Shown here piece by piece: positions 40,101-52,500 of a DNA stretch of 64,000 bases. Origin of the DNA: Motacilla alba alba (Eukaryota > Chordata > Aves > Passeriformes > Motacillidae); assembly GCF_015832195.1 (NCBI RefSeq), contig NC_052034.1:3311501-3375500 (forward strand), read 5' to 3'. A program made the translations under genes and the position numbers. Each line of letters begins with the position of its first letter. Position 1 is the first letter of the stretch. Under the pieces are notes generated by a model. The model was given only the letters and a program-made list of their open reading frames with translations, ran no database searches and was not told where the DNA came from.

Positions 40101-42490
40101 AGTACTAGAGGTGCATAAACAGAAACATCACATTGTTTTCGTCTTTCACCATGAGAAAAGATTTATTTCTCTGTCTGGAACAGCACCAATTCTTGTGATA
40201 GCTGTTAAAATAGGTTTTCTTTAGTTTAACTACATCACAGAAACACAGCTGCTTAAAAAAACCCTGCCAGGACAGGAGCAGGTTACAAAGGATGCAGTGC
40301 TCAGAGAACAAAGGAAAGCTGACACCAGGCTCACACTGAACACCATCAGCTACCAACTGTGTTTCTTTATAAGCTCAGTCTTTGGGAGGAAATGTTGGGC
40401 CTAAAGGTGGAACAGCCCATCTGGTACTTCTGAGCCTCCAGTCCCACATAAACAGGATTATTTAACAGCTTGCACTTGGGATACTGCTGGGACAACTCCA
40501 TCAATAAAGGCCCTACTGTGCTCATTCCTACCAAAATAAAAGCCAGATTTCCCTTTGATTTTCCTGAAGAATTCCCCACAGGCTCTGGCATGAACATCTG
40601 CTCCATTCTGGACCAGGAGCTTCACCAGGTACATGTTCCTCCTCTCGATGGCAATGTGAAGAGCAGTCTGGCCTGCAGAGACACCCATCAGACAGAAATC
40701 CTCAGCATTTAGTACAGACTGAGAGCTTTCAGCACTGCAATTCCCTCAGCTCCGTGTAAGATGCTGGAACTGAGAGCTCTGCAGGCTAAAAACCTCTACA
40801 ACTGAACAGGAAAAAAACCACACAAACAGCAAATGCAAGTCATTAAATCATTGTATATCACAAATGGCAGAATATTGCACTTAACAGGGCACAGCCCCAG
40901 CACAAATGCACAGATTGTCAGTCACACACCAGAATTTCAGGGTGCATAAGGCCTCGTGCACAAGACTTTGAGAGCCCTGCCTGACCCCATTTCAGTCTGA
41001 GCACCCTAAGCATTCACTGCAGCAGCTGTTTCTCTTACCCTTGTAGTAGTTGTCAGTATATTCTGCATTAACAAACTCTTTCAGAGTTCCAGTTTTCCTT
41101 GCAATATCCAGCAGCAAGGGAATGGTATCATTTTTCCCATCATGTAGATTCAGCATGGCTTTCAGTAAACAGGTTTTGCCAGTTTCAGGCTCTGTAAAAC
41201 AAAACATTGCAGGTATATAGAAGTGTTTACAAACCCACCATCTATACCCAGGCAAGCAGGAATTAATTAGGTTCTTTTCAAAAGACAAGAAACCTCATTT
41301 AGTGTTTCACAGAAAAATTCAGCTCCTGTAACCTTCTGATCAATGGGTTGCCCAATCAATAGGGCTATTAAAGGACCTCCTGCAGACATGTAACATAATT
41401 ATCTTTTTTATTTTCATCTCAGGAGCACTACTGGAAGAAGAAGAAGGCAACTCAAGGTATGTGACACTAAAGGGTACCTTTGAACTCCTCATCTGTGAGA
41501 TGCTTGAAGGTTCTGTTAAGGTAGAGTAGCAGGTCACTGAGGTCCTTTGTGTTGCCTTGGGCTACAGCATCAAAGATCCTCCTGCGGTCATAAAACCTGA
41601 AAGCTTTTTCTGAGCAGCCTGTGATGGAATCTGTAGATAGGAGCCTAACAAGGGGAAATGTCAGTTACCTAAAGTCAGATATTTAGCAGGCTTTTTATCA
41701 ACTACCAGAACACTGTTCTTCATTTGCTCAGGTGAAGTAGTAAACACTGCAGATCAGAATAGCTACCTCTGCAAAGACTAAAAGAACAAAGTCTGCAAGC
41801 AACTCTCCTGATAAAATTACAATTCTGTTTCTGAAAAGCTGAGAACAAGTGATCAAAGAGGCATTGAAGCTTGGCAGTGTAACTGCAAGCCTGGAGCCAG
41901 GCAATCCCTTGTTCTCACTCTGAACCATGTCCATTCACTGAGCAGCCTCAAGCAAATGAACTGAGGCCTATTTTGGGCATAATATCCATGGAGATAGAGA
42001 TTTTTAGAGATGCCAAGAGACAACAGTTATTGTCACTTTCGGTTGCAACACTCCTTAATTTGGCACCGAAAATAGTGAAACTTAAAAAATGGTCATGCTC
42101 AAGTGGAGAGAAGAAATGCTGCTCCAAGAACCACGGCCTGCAGCCATCAAACTACTCATTACAACCAAATCTCATCAGGCAAACTTACTTGTGAAGTTTG
42201 CCCCTCTCTGAATTCACGTGGAATTTGATGACAGAAGGTGCTGTCAGGTGATCCATCTGGCAGAAGGAGTCCATGGGAGCCATGTCCTTGTCGCTGTCCC
42301 CCATCACAAAGCGGCCCCGTCTTGCAAAAATGTTGCTTTTGGGTGGCTGCACCCTGGAGCTGAGCGGGCCCTGGGGGTTGTCAGGGGCTTCCTGGACAGA
42401 GTCCTCCCCATCTGTGTGTTCATCTGTCACTTCAGATTCCTCCATGTCAAAACTGCCAAACTTCTTCATCTTCCCAAGAATGGAGGACAT
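34134..42490 (-). CDS. TRPV1: TRPV1 heat/acid-gated cation channel, complete coding region
   Basis: TRPV1 is a plasma-membrane, calcium-permeable channel of sensory neurons opened by heat and protons. Coding exons in transcript order are 42490-42189, 41644-41478, 41191-41039, 40672-40532, 40063-39765, 39177-39001, 38797-38633, 38373-38278, 37979-37909, 37501-37336, 36612-36546, 36134-35818, 35247-35120, 34864-34749 and 34297-34134 (stop TAA). They total 2529 bp, or 842 residues, close to chicken TRPV1 (843). The start [12 protein letters not shown] is the avian-type N-terminus. Ankyrin repeats lie in exons 2-6, S1-S6 in exons 7-12, the filter TIGMGDL in the 317-bp exon and the TRP helix just after it. 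The turret carries an NIS glycosylation sequon. In the S4 exon, [11 protein letters not shown] and VMIAK give Leu547, Ala550 and Ala570 in rat numbering, while Tyr511 and Ser512 are kept. All introns are GT-AG. Confidence 0.97.
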
Positions 42491-42504
42491 GATGGGCCAG
42501 CAGC
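42491..42504 (-). other. TRPV1: TRPV1 5' UTR piece with splice acceptor
   Basis: On the minus strand TTCCTCACAG is followed by 14 bases and then the ATG at 42490. The leader is therefore spliced, and one or more non-coding exons lie to the right. Confidence 0.6.
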
Positions 42505-43195
42505 CTGTGAGGAAGGACACAAACACCTCAAGTCAGCACTTACAGGGCCATGAGTCCCTTTTGCCCAGGAATGTTTTCCACAAACAGCAGGGAGTGGATT
42601 GGTTGCTCTCATCCCAGAAGTGAGGCAGATGGACACATTCTCGCTGTGCCCACAGCCAGAACAGTTTAGTAAGGTCTTTACCTCTACTCCATTTGCTCCT
42701 GTTCCCACTGCCCTTACCCATTCCAGAATGCAGAAAGCAAACCAGAGCATCCCAGAGCTTCCTGTCCATTTCACTGCAGAGCTGAGCCTCAGCTACCTCT
42801 GCCCAAAACCACTGCCTCATCCTCCAGTCATTGCTAAAGCCTGAAAACCTCAAACCCCAAAAAATCTACTTTTCTTCTCTACTTTCTGACTGGTTTGTGC
42901 CACAAACCATTCTCATGATTCTATCAGGGATGTGAAAAAGCCCTGCTTGTGCCATAACCTGATCTCTGGGATGCTGAGCACAGAGGGTGCACCCAGGAAA
43001 ATGATCCTTAAGGGCTTTGCCAGAGTTGTGGCAGTGCCTGATGGAAACTGGAGCGTGTGACCCTTGAGAGGTGAGTGTCACCTCAGCCATGAGGCACGGA
43101 AACACAGAGGAGAGGTTACCACAGATAAGAACAACCACACAGCTGATCTTGTCTGATTCACAACCACACAGCAGCTGACACAAGCAACAAATACA
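42505..43195. other. TRPV1 5' leader intron, proximal part
   Basis: Presumed intron of the TRPV1 leader. It contains several open frames on both strands without family motifs. Nothing else is seen. Confidence 0.5.
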
Positions 43196-43400
43196 CAACC
43201 AGAGAATGCTTTGGCTGGGAAGAGACCTTCAAGCTCATCTCATTCCACCCCTCTGCCACAGGCAGGGACACCTTCCGCTATCCAAGGTTGCTCCTGTCCA
43301 ACCTGGCCTTGGACACTCCCAGGGATGGGGCAGCCTGTGCCAGGGCCTCCCCACCCTCACGGATAACCCACTCTGCTGAAGCTGGAACAGGTTGCTTTTT
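43196..43400 (-). mobile_element. CR1 LINE 3' fragment
   Basis: The + strand reads GAATGCTTTGGCTGGGAAG, then a segment typical of the reverse complement of the avian CR1 3' region (CATCTCATTCCACCCCTCTG, GCAGGGACACCTTC, CAACCTGGCCTTGGACACT, AGGGATGGGGCAGCC). The element is therefore in minus orientation with its 3' end near 43200. Only the tail is present and no reverse-transcriptase coding sequence remains. Borders are approximate. Confidence 0.75.
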
Positions 43401-46400
43401 TTTGGTTTGGTTTCTTATCAACCCATTTTAATCAAACAAATATTGTCCTCGTGCCACTGAATGGAAAATACCCTGGAATTCCAGCAGTGGAGACAGGAAC
43501 ACATCATATCTGAACTGCTGCACAGCTGCCTTAGAGACATGCTCTGAAACCCCACATGGCTTGGGAATCCTGCAGCTTTGAGCGCAGGAATGTCACTAAA
43601 TCTTTAAAAAGCCTCAAATTATAAACCACATTGGAGTGGTCAGTAATTTTCTTTGTACAGTCAGGGTGGAAACAACATGACCACACTTCAAGGTTGTTTC
43701 ATTCACAAGAGAAACATTCTGAGGGTTTTGTGCAAACATGCATTAAAGCTGGATTTTCAGTTCTGTGGGAATAATTCATATTTACATCAAGGGTCACTTA
43801 CATTTTTCTGTGAAAGCAGGACAGGGAAGAAAATTTTGTCATTTGCATTTTCTATAATTTTGTACAATATACACATAAATAAAACATCAATTTGCAAACT
43901 TGCACCTTTAGGGTTACTGGAAACAATCTAGCTTAGCACAGATAAAATACTAATGACTGCAATTTAACTTGCTCACCTTTCAAATCCTTTGTCTCCTTAG
44001 AATCACTCTGAAAAAAAACCATAATATTTTATTAACTGAATTGTCCTATAAATAAGAAATAAAAATATTTATATTTGGAACAAAATACTAAAATTACAGA
44101 AGAACTATTACTACAGTGGAAAAGGAATAAAACCAGTTCTATAAAGTATAGAAAAAATACAGAAGGAATATAGTCACATATAATTTTAAATTTTTGTCTA
44201 TTTAAACTCATGTGGATTGAGCAAAAAACATTAGTGAGTGGCTACAGAACACACAATCAATTATTTTCCACAAAATAAATATAAATGTGCAGAACAGGCT
44301 CAATCCTGTCTCCTTGGCAATTGCTCAAACCTACATTACACATGCTTTCCTTTCTAAACCCTGGTAATATATTTGATAATGAAGACAAAGCTGCATTTCC
44401 TCATGAGTATGAATTTGCAAGGGAAATGACCTTCAGAATCTGTGGAAGGATTATAAAAAAAACCCAATAAGCATTATCTAGTTTAAAAAATACACATCAT
44501 ACTTGACCTCTTTGAAACCCATGCACACAGAAGTTTGATACAATGAACAGGGAAATATTTTGGCTAGAATGCCTTGCCACATCACAAATAATAGAATTTA
44601 AAAATAACCAACCATGCTGTCCAAACACACATGCAGAACTTACAAATACTGGCAAAAATCCTGTCTTCTGAAAAATAATCCAGTCTCAGCAAACACCCAC
44701 TGATCTACAGGAGTTTGGTGCCAGATATTCCTCCTCCAAGGTGCCTGGACTGCAAAGCTCTGAGAGTTTGCTTCTCCACTTCATTTGTCTGCAAAATGTG
44801 ATGATTTTTAGAACCAAGGGAAGTTCACTGGAAAAACAGAGAATAGAGCAATAGGATAATTAAGAACAATTCTGGAACCAGAAGCATCAGTGGCTTCTAT
44901 TCCCAGAGGTTCAGCAAAGCTCTTTACAAGAATTGCAGTAAGTTGCTGTTGTTTGTCCCTCCCCTTTAATTGCATTTCGTAATGGATATTCTTCTCCAGA
45001 TTTCCTCTTCATAAATACACTCAGAAAAAAATCCAGCACCCAAACCAACAGACAGCAATTGTTTCTGGGGGTCACTGTTACAATTCTTGAATTTCAATTC
45101 AATTTACAAAACTTGGTAAAATATGCCACAATCACCTTTCTGGACACCTTTCTTGGGTGGCTGATTTAAAGATTAATATTTTAACAATAAGCTGATTCAG
45201 AACAAAGTTGAGGAAGAACCAGTAAGTCCTAAAGCCTTTTTATTGTTTCATGTTTCTCCTGTGTTTTATTTAAATTATATATATATAACAGTCAGCCTCT
45301 AAATATTAATGTTATGAGGAAAAAAATCCCCAACTTATTTAATCCTGGATAGATCTAACACCCTCAAAAATTCAGAGCTGTGTCATATATTGCTAAATAT
45401 ATCATTTACATAAGATCTTTTTGACAGAAACTAGTCTACAGAAACAGCTTTTCCATAGGCCATTAGGCTGGGAGCAATCCCCCAGCTTCCTGAGATTTTG
45501 AGTAGAATATGAAACTATTCAATGAAATTATCAGTCTTTTGTTTTGTAAAAAGTAGCTGTCTCTCTAGTCTTGCCATCTATCCATGAATATATAAAAGAA
45601 TTATGTATTTACCTATTTAATAGCAAACTAATTATACTCCTTAGATCTGTGGTACTCAGAGTAACAAGGCTCTTTATTAATGCATAAATATAGATTACCA
45701 ATAGGCAGCTCATCAGCAGCATCCAAAATGCTGCAGAGGCTTTTGATGCAACAGCATCATCAGCTCTTGCCTGTTATTCAATAAAAATGAAAGCAGACCT
45801 GCTGATAAAAATATATTTATAATAATGCAAGAGGGAAAACAACATAAAACAAATTCAGACTTTTTCCAACACCTTTAGTCTACATTTTCTCTGTAACATG
45901 CCAACAGTTCCCTAAACATGACATGGAATGGAAATGAAGCTATCTCTGTAATTAAGATCTCAGAACTCAGCACAGCTTTCTCACCATAAAAATGTCAGTC
46001 CTGATGTTGCTAATGAGCAAGAGAGGATTCCATGTCCATATTCCAGTGGAAACATGTGCTTCCTAGGAATGAAACTGTGTGCAGATAACATGAAACATCT
46101 TTCTTGTTTCCCAATGTCATTTGAGCAAAAGAAATGTACATGTAGACAGAAAGTATAAATGTTTTAACTTTAAAATAAAGACTAGGAGAAGAAAGAAATT
46201 CTAAGAGCATAAGAAAGGGGATAAAACTTGGAACTTTTAAGGGAGTGCACAAAAGCATCAGGCCACGTTACAGACAGCAGCTCATCTCTCCCAGCCCTTT
46301 CCAACATATTTCCTACCAGGAAAATGAGTCTCACAAGAAGTGTCTTTTTTATGAAAAAAGTTAATGGATCTTTCCCAGTCACTCAGATGAATTTAATGTG

Positions 46401-46592
46401 ATAATTACTTCTCATTTCACAAATGGGAATGACAGAGCAACAAAATGTGCAGACCCAGGAGAAGCAGACATTAAATGCAGGGGTTTTGTCCCACTGTAAC
46501 GAGTGAGAGTGCATGTGGAATAAAGTGAAAAAAACCACTGTAGAGTCAGGAAAAAACCAGAAGCTGCATCTCAGGCCATTCCAAATAATTAC
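43401..46592. other. TRPV1 upstream / SHPK downstream region
   Basis: AT-rich interval that must hold TRPV1 leader exon(s) and promoter and, on the same strand, the sequence past SHPK. A possible 31-nt TRPV1 leader exon is at 43977-44007. A short TA run lies near 45277. No further genes or RNA genes are recognised. Confidence 0.5.
43977..44007 (-). other. Possible small non-coding TRPV1 leader exon
   Basis: On the minus strand TTTTTTTTCAG precedes 31 bases that end TTTGAAAG and are followed by GTGAGCAAG. Both splice sites are strong and the element lies about 1.5 kb upstream of the TRPV1 start exon. This is prediction only. Confidence 0.25.
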
Positions 46593-46598
46593 TTTATT
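46593..46598 (-). other. SHPK: AATAAA overlapping the SHPK stop codon
   Basis: On the minus strand AGTAAATAAAG contains the stop TAA (46596-46594) inside AATAAA. If it is used as the poly(A) signal, the 3' UTR would be only some tens of bases. Confidence 0.6.
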
Positions 46599-49500
46599 TA
46601 CTATGAAACATCACCATAGCTGCCCCCACAGCAGCATCCACATCCTTCCCATAAACCACAGGGAATGGAAAAATCCTCTCCACTTCCTGCCTCAGCACCT
46701 CGTTCCTGGCAAGGGCACTGCCACTGCCCAGGATCCTCCTGACCCCCAGCTCCTCCAGGTGCTGCACAGGTAACATGGAGCACAGGTTCTCCACGAGGCC
46801 ACGGCACAGGGCTCTGGTGACATGGCCCAGGGACAGCTCAGAGGCACCAATGCTGCTCACTGATGCCAGCAGCTCAGGAAGGTGTCTCTCTCCAAATACG
46901 GTTGGGCGGACCGAGAGCTTGCTGTGCTTTTGGGCCAAGGCTGCTTGGATTATCCTTGTGTAGATGGCAGATTCCTGAACCTGAAATCCTGCAGATGGGA
47001 AATATTTGTTACCAATCTGAAAGGGTCTGGTGTAGCTCACACCAGACAGTTACACTAGACACTGATGCACCTGTTCAGCAAAATATTGGATATCTTTTTC
47101 TGTGCCCCAAAGGTAAATTGTGTGTCCAGGTTTATGAACAATAATTTTCCCATCTGACTGTACCCAGAATGTGCAATAGCAGAAACCTTTTTCTGATTAC
47201 AGCAACTGCCTTTCTGGACAGTAACAGCTACTCCTCATTGCCTGTACTGTTCCACAAAGCAATATCTTTAAAGGGACTAACAGCAGGGTTCAGCTTCAGT
47301 GGCTGGGTTCCCTGTGAACGCAACATTCACCTCGAGTACTTACTGAAAGAACAATTTCAGAGCTGATTTCTGTAGTGCAAAACCCAAGAGATTATTAAAA
47401 AACCTGTCAACGCCATGCTTGAAGCACTTAAAAGATATTCCATGAGTTTCAGTCTTAAAATCCATTAGGGCTGCAAAATGTGCACCAAAAGGACTCCTTT
47501 GGACTGCAGTCACACAAAATTACAGGCTGCTGTCCTCAAATCTGCCAACCTTGCCTTTTGAAAATCAACTTGCACAAAATAACTCTGTGCTGGAAACAAA
47601 AGAAGGCCTAGAGGGAATATGAATGTGGAGTCCAAGTATGACTGTCCCAGCATGTTCAAAAGCTTCAGCAGGAAATTCCAGAGATCTGGGAAGCATGACC
47701 CAGGAATTACATCCTTGTTCCCTTTATGGCATGATGGAACAGCTCTAGGCTTTCCCTTTGCTTCAGCTTCCTTTTATCTTGATGATCAACCTCAGTTTGG
47801 TGCTTCAGCTCTCCTTGAAATGACTTACCCAGCTCTTGTGCCCACTGTGCCACCATTCCCACAAATGTTGCAAGCACATTCCCTCCATTGAGTGATGCTG
47901 CCACTGCCAAGTAGTCGCCATTGAAGTAGGGAAAATAAGTGACAGCTGAGGAAGGATCTGGTGCCTCTGGAGGCTGGAAACCCAGGGGCATTGAGATGGC
48001 CAGCTGAGCAGAGGTGCTGATATTAAGAACTAAAACATGCACCAAAAAAAAAGAAAAAAGAAGAAAAAAAAAATCAGTGTTTTACTAAGCTACGCTGAAG
48101 GAACACTGAGAAAAACAAATTAGATACCAAAATGACCATACCTGCATCAGTCCTCTCAGTCAGACAGGAATAAACAGAGCACTGGAAATCTCCCAGAGCA
48201 ATTCCCACTTTTGCTCCTTTGGGTATTCCATGCCATGCACAGGTTGTCCTGCCTGCAATACTGCCAGGGTCTCCCACCTCTGGAAGCAAGTGGACAGGAA
48301 AGCTGGATTTTTTCAATCTAGAAGCAGAACAACATTCTTGGAATAAAGCAGCTTGGGAATGTGTGGCATTATTACAAAAACTCTTTGAAGTCACAGATGA
48401 GCCCGGCCACACATTTGTGGCTGCTGGATTTATGGATGCTTTCACCAGTTTAGAAAGCTTTGTCTTGGACAGGGGAAGCATTCCAGTCCAGTGGGCTGGG
48501 TAAACCAGTCTGGAAGAATAAAGAGTTTTCCTTTCTGTGCAATCTGAGCACCTGAGATTATACAGTGCATGTTCAGCAAGTTCGACCTACTGATGTCATA
48601 TGGACAAGCAGGTTGAAGGGACAATCACAAAACCAGCAAAAAATGCAGCCAAGTGTCAGAGAACTTCAGTTGTCATGCAATTAGTAGTTCACAACAAAAT
48701 CATGAAGAGTTAAGTCCAACAAACTCCTCACACAATCAGCTGCAGGTGCTACAGCAACACCACCACATTAGTAACAGTTCAGTTCAGTCAGCAAAATGCA
48801 AATTTCTGCCACTCTTTCATACCTTGATGAGCAGATCTTTCACCTTGGAGTCCTGGCCTAACCTAAGCCCTGAAATACATAAGGCCTTAGCACTCAGCCC
48901 TGAAAGAGCAAATCATTAAATAAGTAAATAAAGAAACTGATTCCTTCTAAGATTTCCTGTAGCTTAATAGCTCTTAAGTATTAGCACAAGTAACTCTTAG
49001 AAGTTATGAAGCTCAGCTCAAAGAACCAGAGTGGTAACTGTTTACCCTGGCACAGGTAACACTGTGGCTGCACTTGTCCATCCCACCCCACCACAGGAAG
49101 GGAGGAACAGCTTGGAATCCCTGATAAATCCCTCAGCTCTGCTGTTTGTAGGTATTTTCAAAATTACTGGGCCAGATTTGATCAGATTAAACAGAGCAAA
49201 CTCTCAACAGCTCTTCAGTACAGGCCACAATTGATTGGGAATAACTTTCAATCCCTTTTTATCCGTAGCACATCAACAGTCAGGGCCCAAAGAGGGGCTC
49301 ACACTGCCTGGCACAAGCAGTGCACAAACCCCCCTGAACGGCCTCAGCACTTACACGTCAGTATTCCAGCTCTTCTTTCTGCAGTTAAAATATCCCCAGC
49401 CAGCAGCATTCTGGACAGACATCAGTGGCTTCTTCAGGTCACACAGCATGGCAACCACGTAGTCCTGGATGGTGCCAGCTGCATCATAAGCCTTCAGAAA

Positions 49501-52500
49501 ATCTGGACTTTTAAACAAGATGGTTGAAAAACAAAAACAAAAAAAACAAAAAAACAAACAAAAAAAAAAAAAAAAAAGAAAAAAAACCAAAAAAAAAAAA
49601 AAGAGAGGGGTTTTTGCTTTAAGGCAGTGAGAGAAGACAATTGAATTTTATTGTTTTGGTTTGTTTTTTTTAAAATTGAATTTGTTATCCAAGCTGCAGC
49701 AATATTTAGCTGCAGATGGAAGATGAAGAGAAGGCAGCTTTAAAGAATGGGTTGTCAAGGTTCAAAAGCACAGCATGGAAAAAGTTAGCAGGAAAGTAGT
49801 AATTGTTTGTGGGAAATAAACAGCACTTTGTTGATCCCAGAGCATTACTGAAAAATAGGTAAATTCACACTTGCTCTGGGATCCCCAAATTATATGAATG
49901 GAAATGTACCAAATGTGAAGCAAAAGAAAGCAGCTGGACTCGTGACTTATGCAGCTCTAAAGATCACACCATGTTCCATATATTTGCTGGACACACAGTA
50001 GAAAAAAAAACCAACAAGATCTAATAAAATTTTCCCCATTTATTGAATCTGAACTGAGAGGAAAAGTTCCTTTTGCAGAGGAAGAGCCTGGCTCTTTGAG
50101 AAAGATGAAACTGAAGAGCAAATCTCTCTGATGCCAAATCATAAGTGAAAAATTATATCCTCTGCAAACACACCACAACAAAGCAGAGCATTTGTGTCAG
50201 CCCATGAGGATCTGTCTCAGTGTCTGAGGAAGGAAGGAACTGAAATTAATTGAGAGACTCTGTTTTGGCATCTGGCAGCAACCAGACCAAGCAACTCTGT
50301 TACTGTTTTAAGCATGTCTGTACTTTCCACAAAGCAGCACAAGGCAAAATGACAGTGTTCAAACTGCACTAGCAGAGCTGCTCTGAGCCATAGTACAGAC
50401 CAGAATTATTCTATGGTACTTTAAATCTTCTGTTCCTATATGGTCAAAAGTTTATCCTTATATTAGTGATCTGTAGTATTTTTATGAGGTCAGAGACTCT
50501 TGCATGCTTAATTGCATGTATTTTATATTAAATACTGCCATTTTAAATATTCTTTGACTACTTAATTAAGATTATGATTACAGAGAAGCACAGCCCCTCA
50601 GCCTGTAGCCGCATTAACGTGCTACAGGAACACGACCTGTCACATCAATTCAAGATGAGAAACAGCCTTTGGAGCAGCAATGTACCTGTTCTTTGAATAC
50701 CAGAAGACTGTGGCACATCCAAATCCTGTAGCCAGGCTCACGTGTGACTGAGGCAGAGGAAGGGAAGCGAGGAAGGTGGGGCTGCAGCGGCCATCCTGCC
50801 AGGTGACCAGGTGGCTGACCTGCTCTGGCTCAAAGGCAGGGCCTGTGCCACTCTCTGACCACTTGCACCCTGAAAACAAAACAGAATCCAAGAAATCCAG
50901 TGACTCCCTGCAGCACAGCCTGCCTGGCATTCCTCATTTCTGGACACACCTGATAATTTGTTAAATATATCAGAAACAGAACCAGTAGAGACTGTAATGA
51001 AATTAGTCTTAGTTTCCAGCCCTAGATGACATCATAATGCAAATTATCCTTTGTAACACAGAGAATGGTATCCAAAGCCTTCCTTCTCTTGAAGAGAGAT
51101 ATTAAAGATACAATAACAGGTGAGCCTCAAAAAAACCCAACCACATCTGCTATGGGAGGTGAGGAGCTGGCATGGCAGCTCTCACATGAAAAGCTCAGCC
51201 CCATGTGCCACCTGGAGAATGCTGCTTCAGTAATGAACTGGCCAGGATGGACAGCACAAAGCTGCAGCACCTCTGGAGCCCAAGCAACAAGAAACCAGGC
51301 TCTGAGAGTATTTAGCAGCGCACTGCAAAGTGCTTAAGAGCAAAATCCTCATGTACTACACAACAAAGGCAGGACAGGGTTTAATTCAGGGCTTAATTCA
51401 GTTTCCCAGCCCAGCACGTTCCTTTTGAGCAGAGAGCACCACACCTTTGAGGAAACCTTCCCATTCATGCACTGAAGAGGAGAGGCTGGGCTCAAGCACC
51501 GTTTGCCTGCACATTCCAGGGCACAGCTCTGACCCCTCCCAGGCCATCCCTGGACACAGGGCAGGGACAGGACAGGTCACTCACTCTGGAGCTGAGCCAA
51601 ACTCTTGGGTTTTGGCCACAGAGCAGAGAGTCAAGAGAAAATACTCAGCTTCCTGACTCGCACAAGTATGGCTAAAAAATGTAATTCTTGGGTTGGATAC
51701 AGGGCTTGGAAATCTCACTCACACAGTAAAAAGCAGCCCTGAAGGCTGGGAGGTGCCATGAGAAACAGGCAAAATAAAACACATACTTTTTCTTGTTTCC
51801 TCAATTCCCTGTTCTATCAAATCTGTTTGAACTGAATTTCCAATTGGATTGCTTTTCTCATTTTAAATGGATTCTAAGAAATATTATTAGTCATAAATCT
51901 AGCCCTAAAAGATGCTATTAAAATTTTTATTTGCGTCCCAAAGGTCCTGGATTCACTTAGTCCACTCAAAACAAATGAGAGCAAACACCCTCTTTCACTT
52001 GATAGAAATGAAACTAAAGTGGCATGTGGCTTTAGGACATAAAATATTTACCAGTATGACATAAGAATCTGTGCCTGTGAATACACAAGGCTTTGTTATG
52101 CAGCTCCTGGGACAGCTGGAAAGCAACAACAGCTCCTCCAGCCCATCAGCCCTTGGATTTCTTTCTTTCTAATCATTTTTAGTATTTAATGTAAAATTAC
52201 AGCCAGTAATGAATAGCACAGTGCCTCCTCAAGCAATTAAGACTCTGACAACTTCTGACAGGCAGTGACCAGCACTTTTGGGAAATCTGCTCTGTGGTTT
52301 ACAATGCATCTTTACTTCATCTGCATAACTCCTGTTATAATAACACTTGTACAACCGTCCAGATGAGCACATTACAGGGTTAAGTGCAAAAGGCATGGAC
52401 CCACTCTCTGGAAGCCTTAGACTTCAGTAGGTCCATAAGGCATTAGGCAAGAAGATAACCCATCTCTATCTCACAGGGCTGGCAATCCAAGGCCTGGATT

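Noticed and set aside
42218..42623. Two plus-strand frames over the TRPV1 start exon
   Set aside because: Antisense shadows of the GC-richer N-terminal exon of TRPV1.
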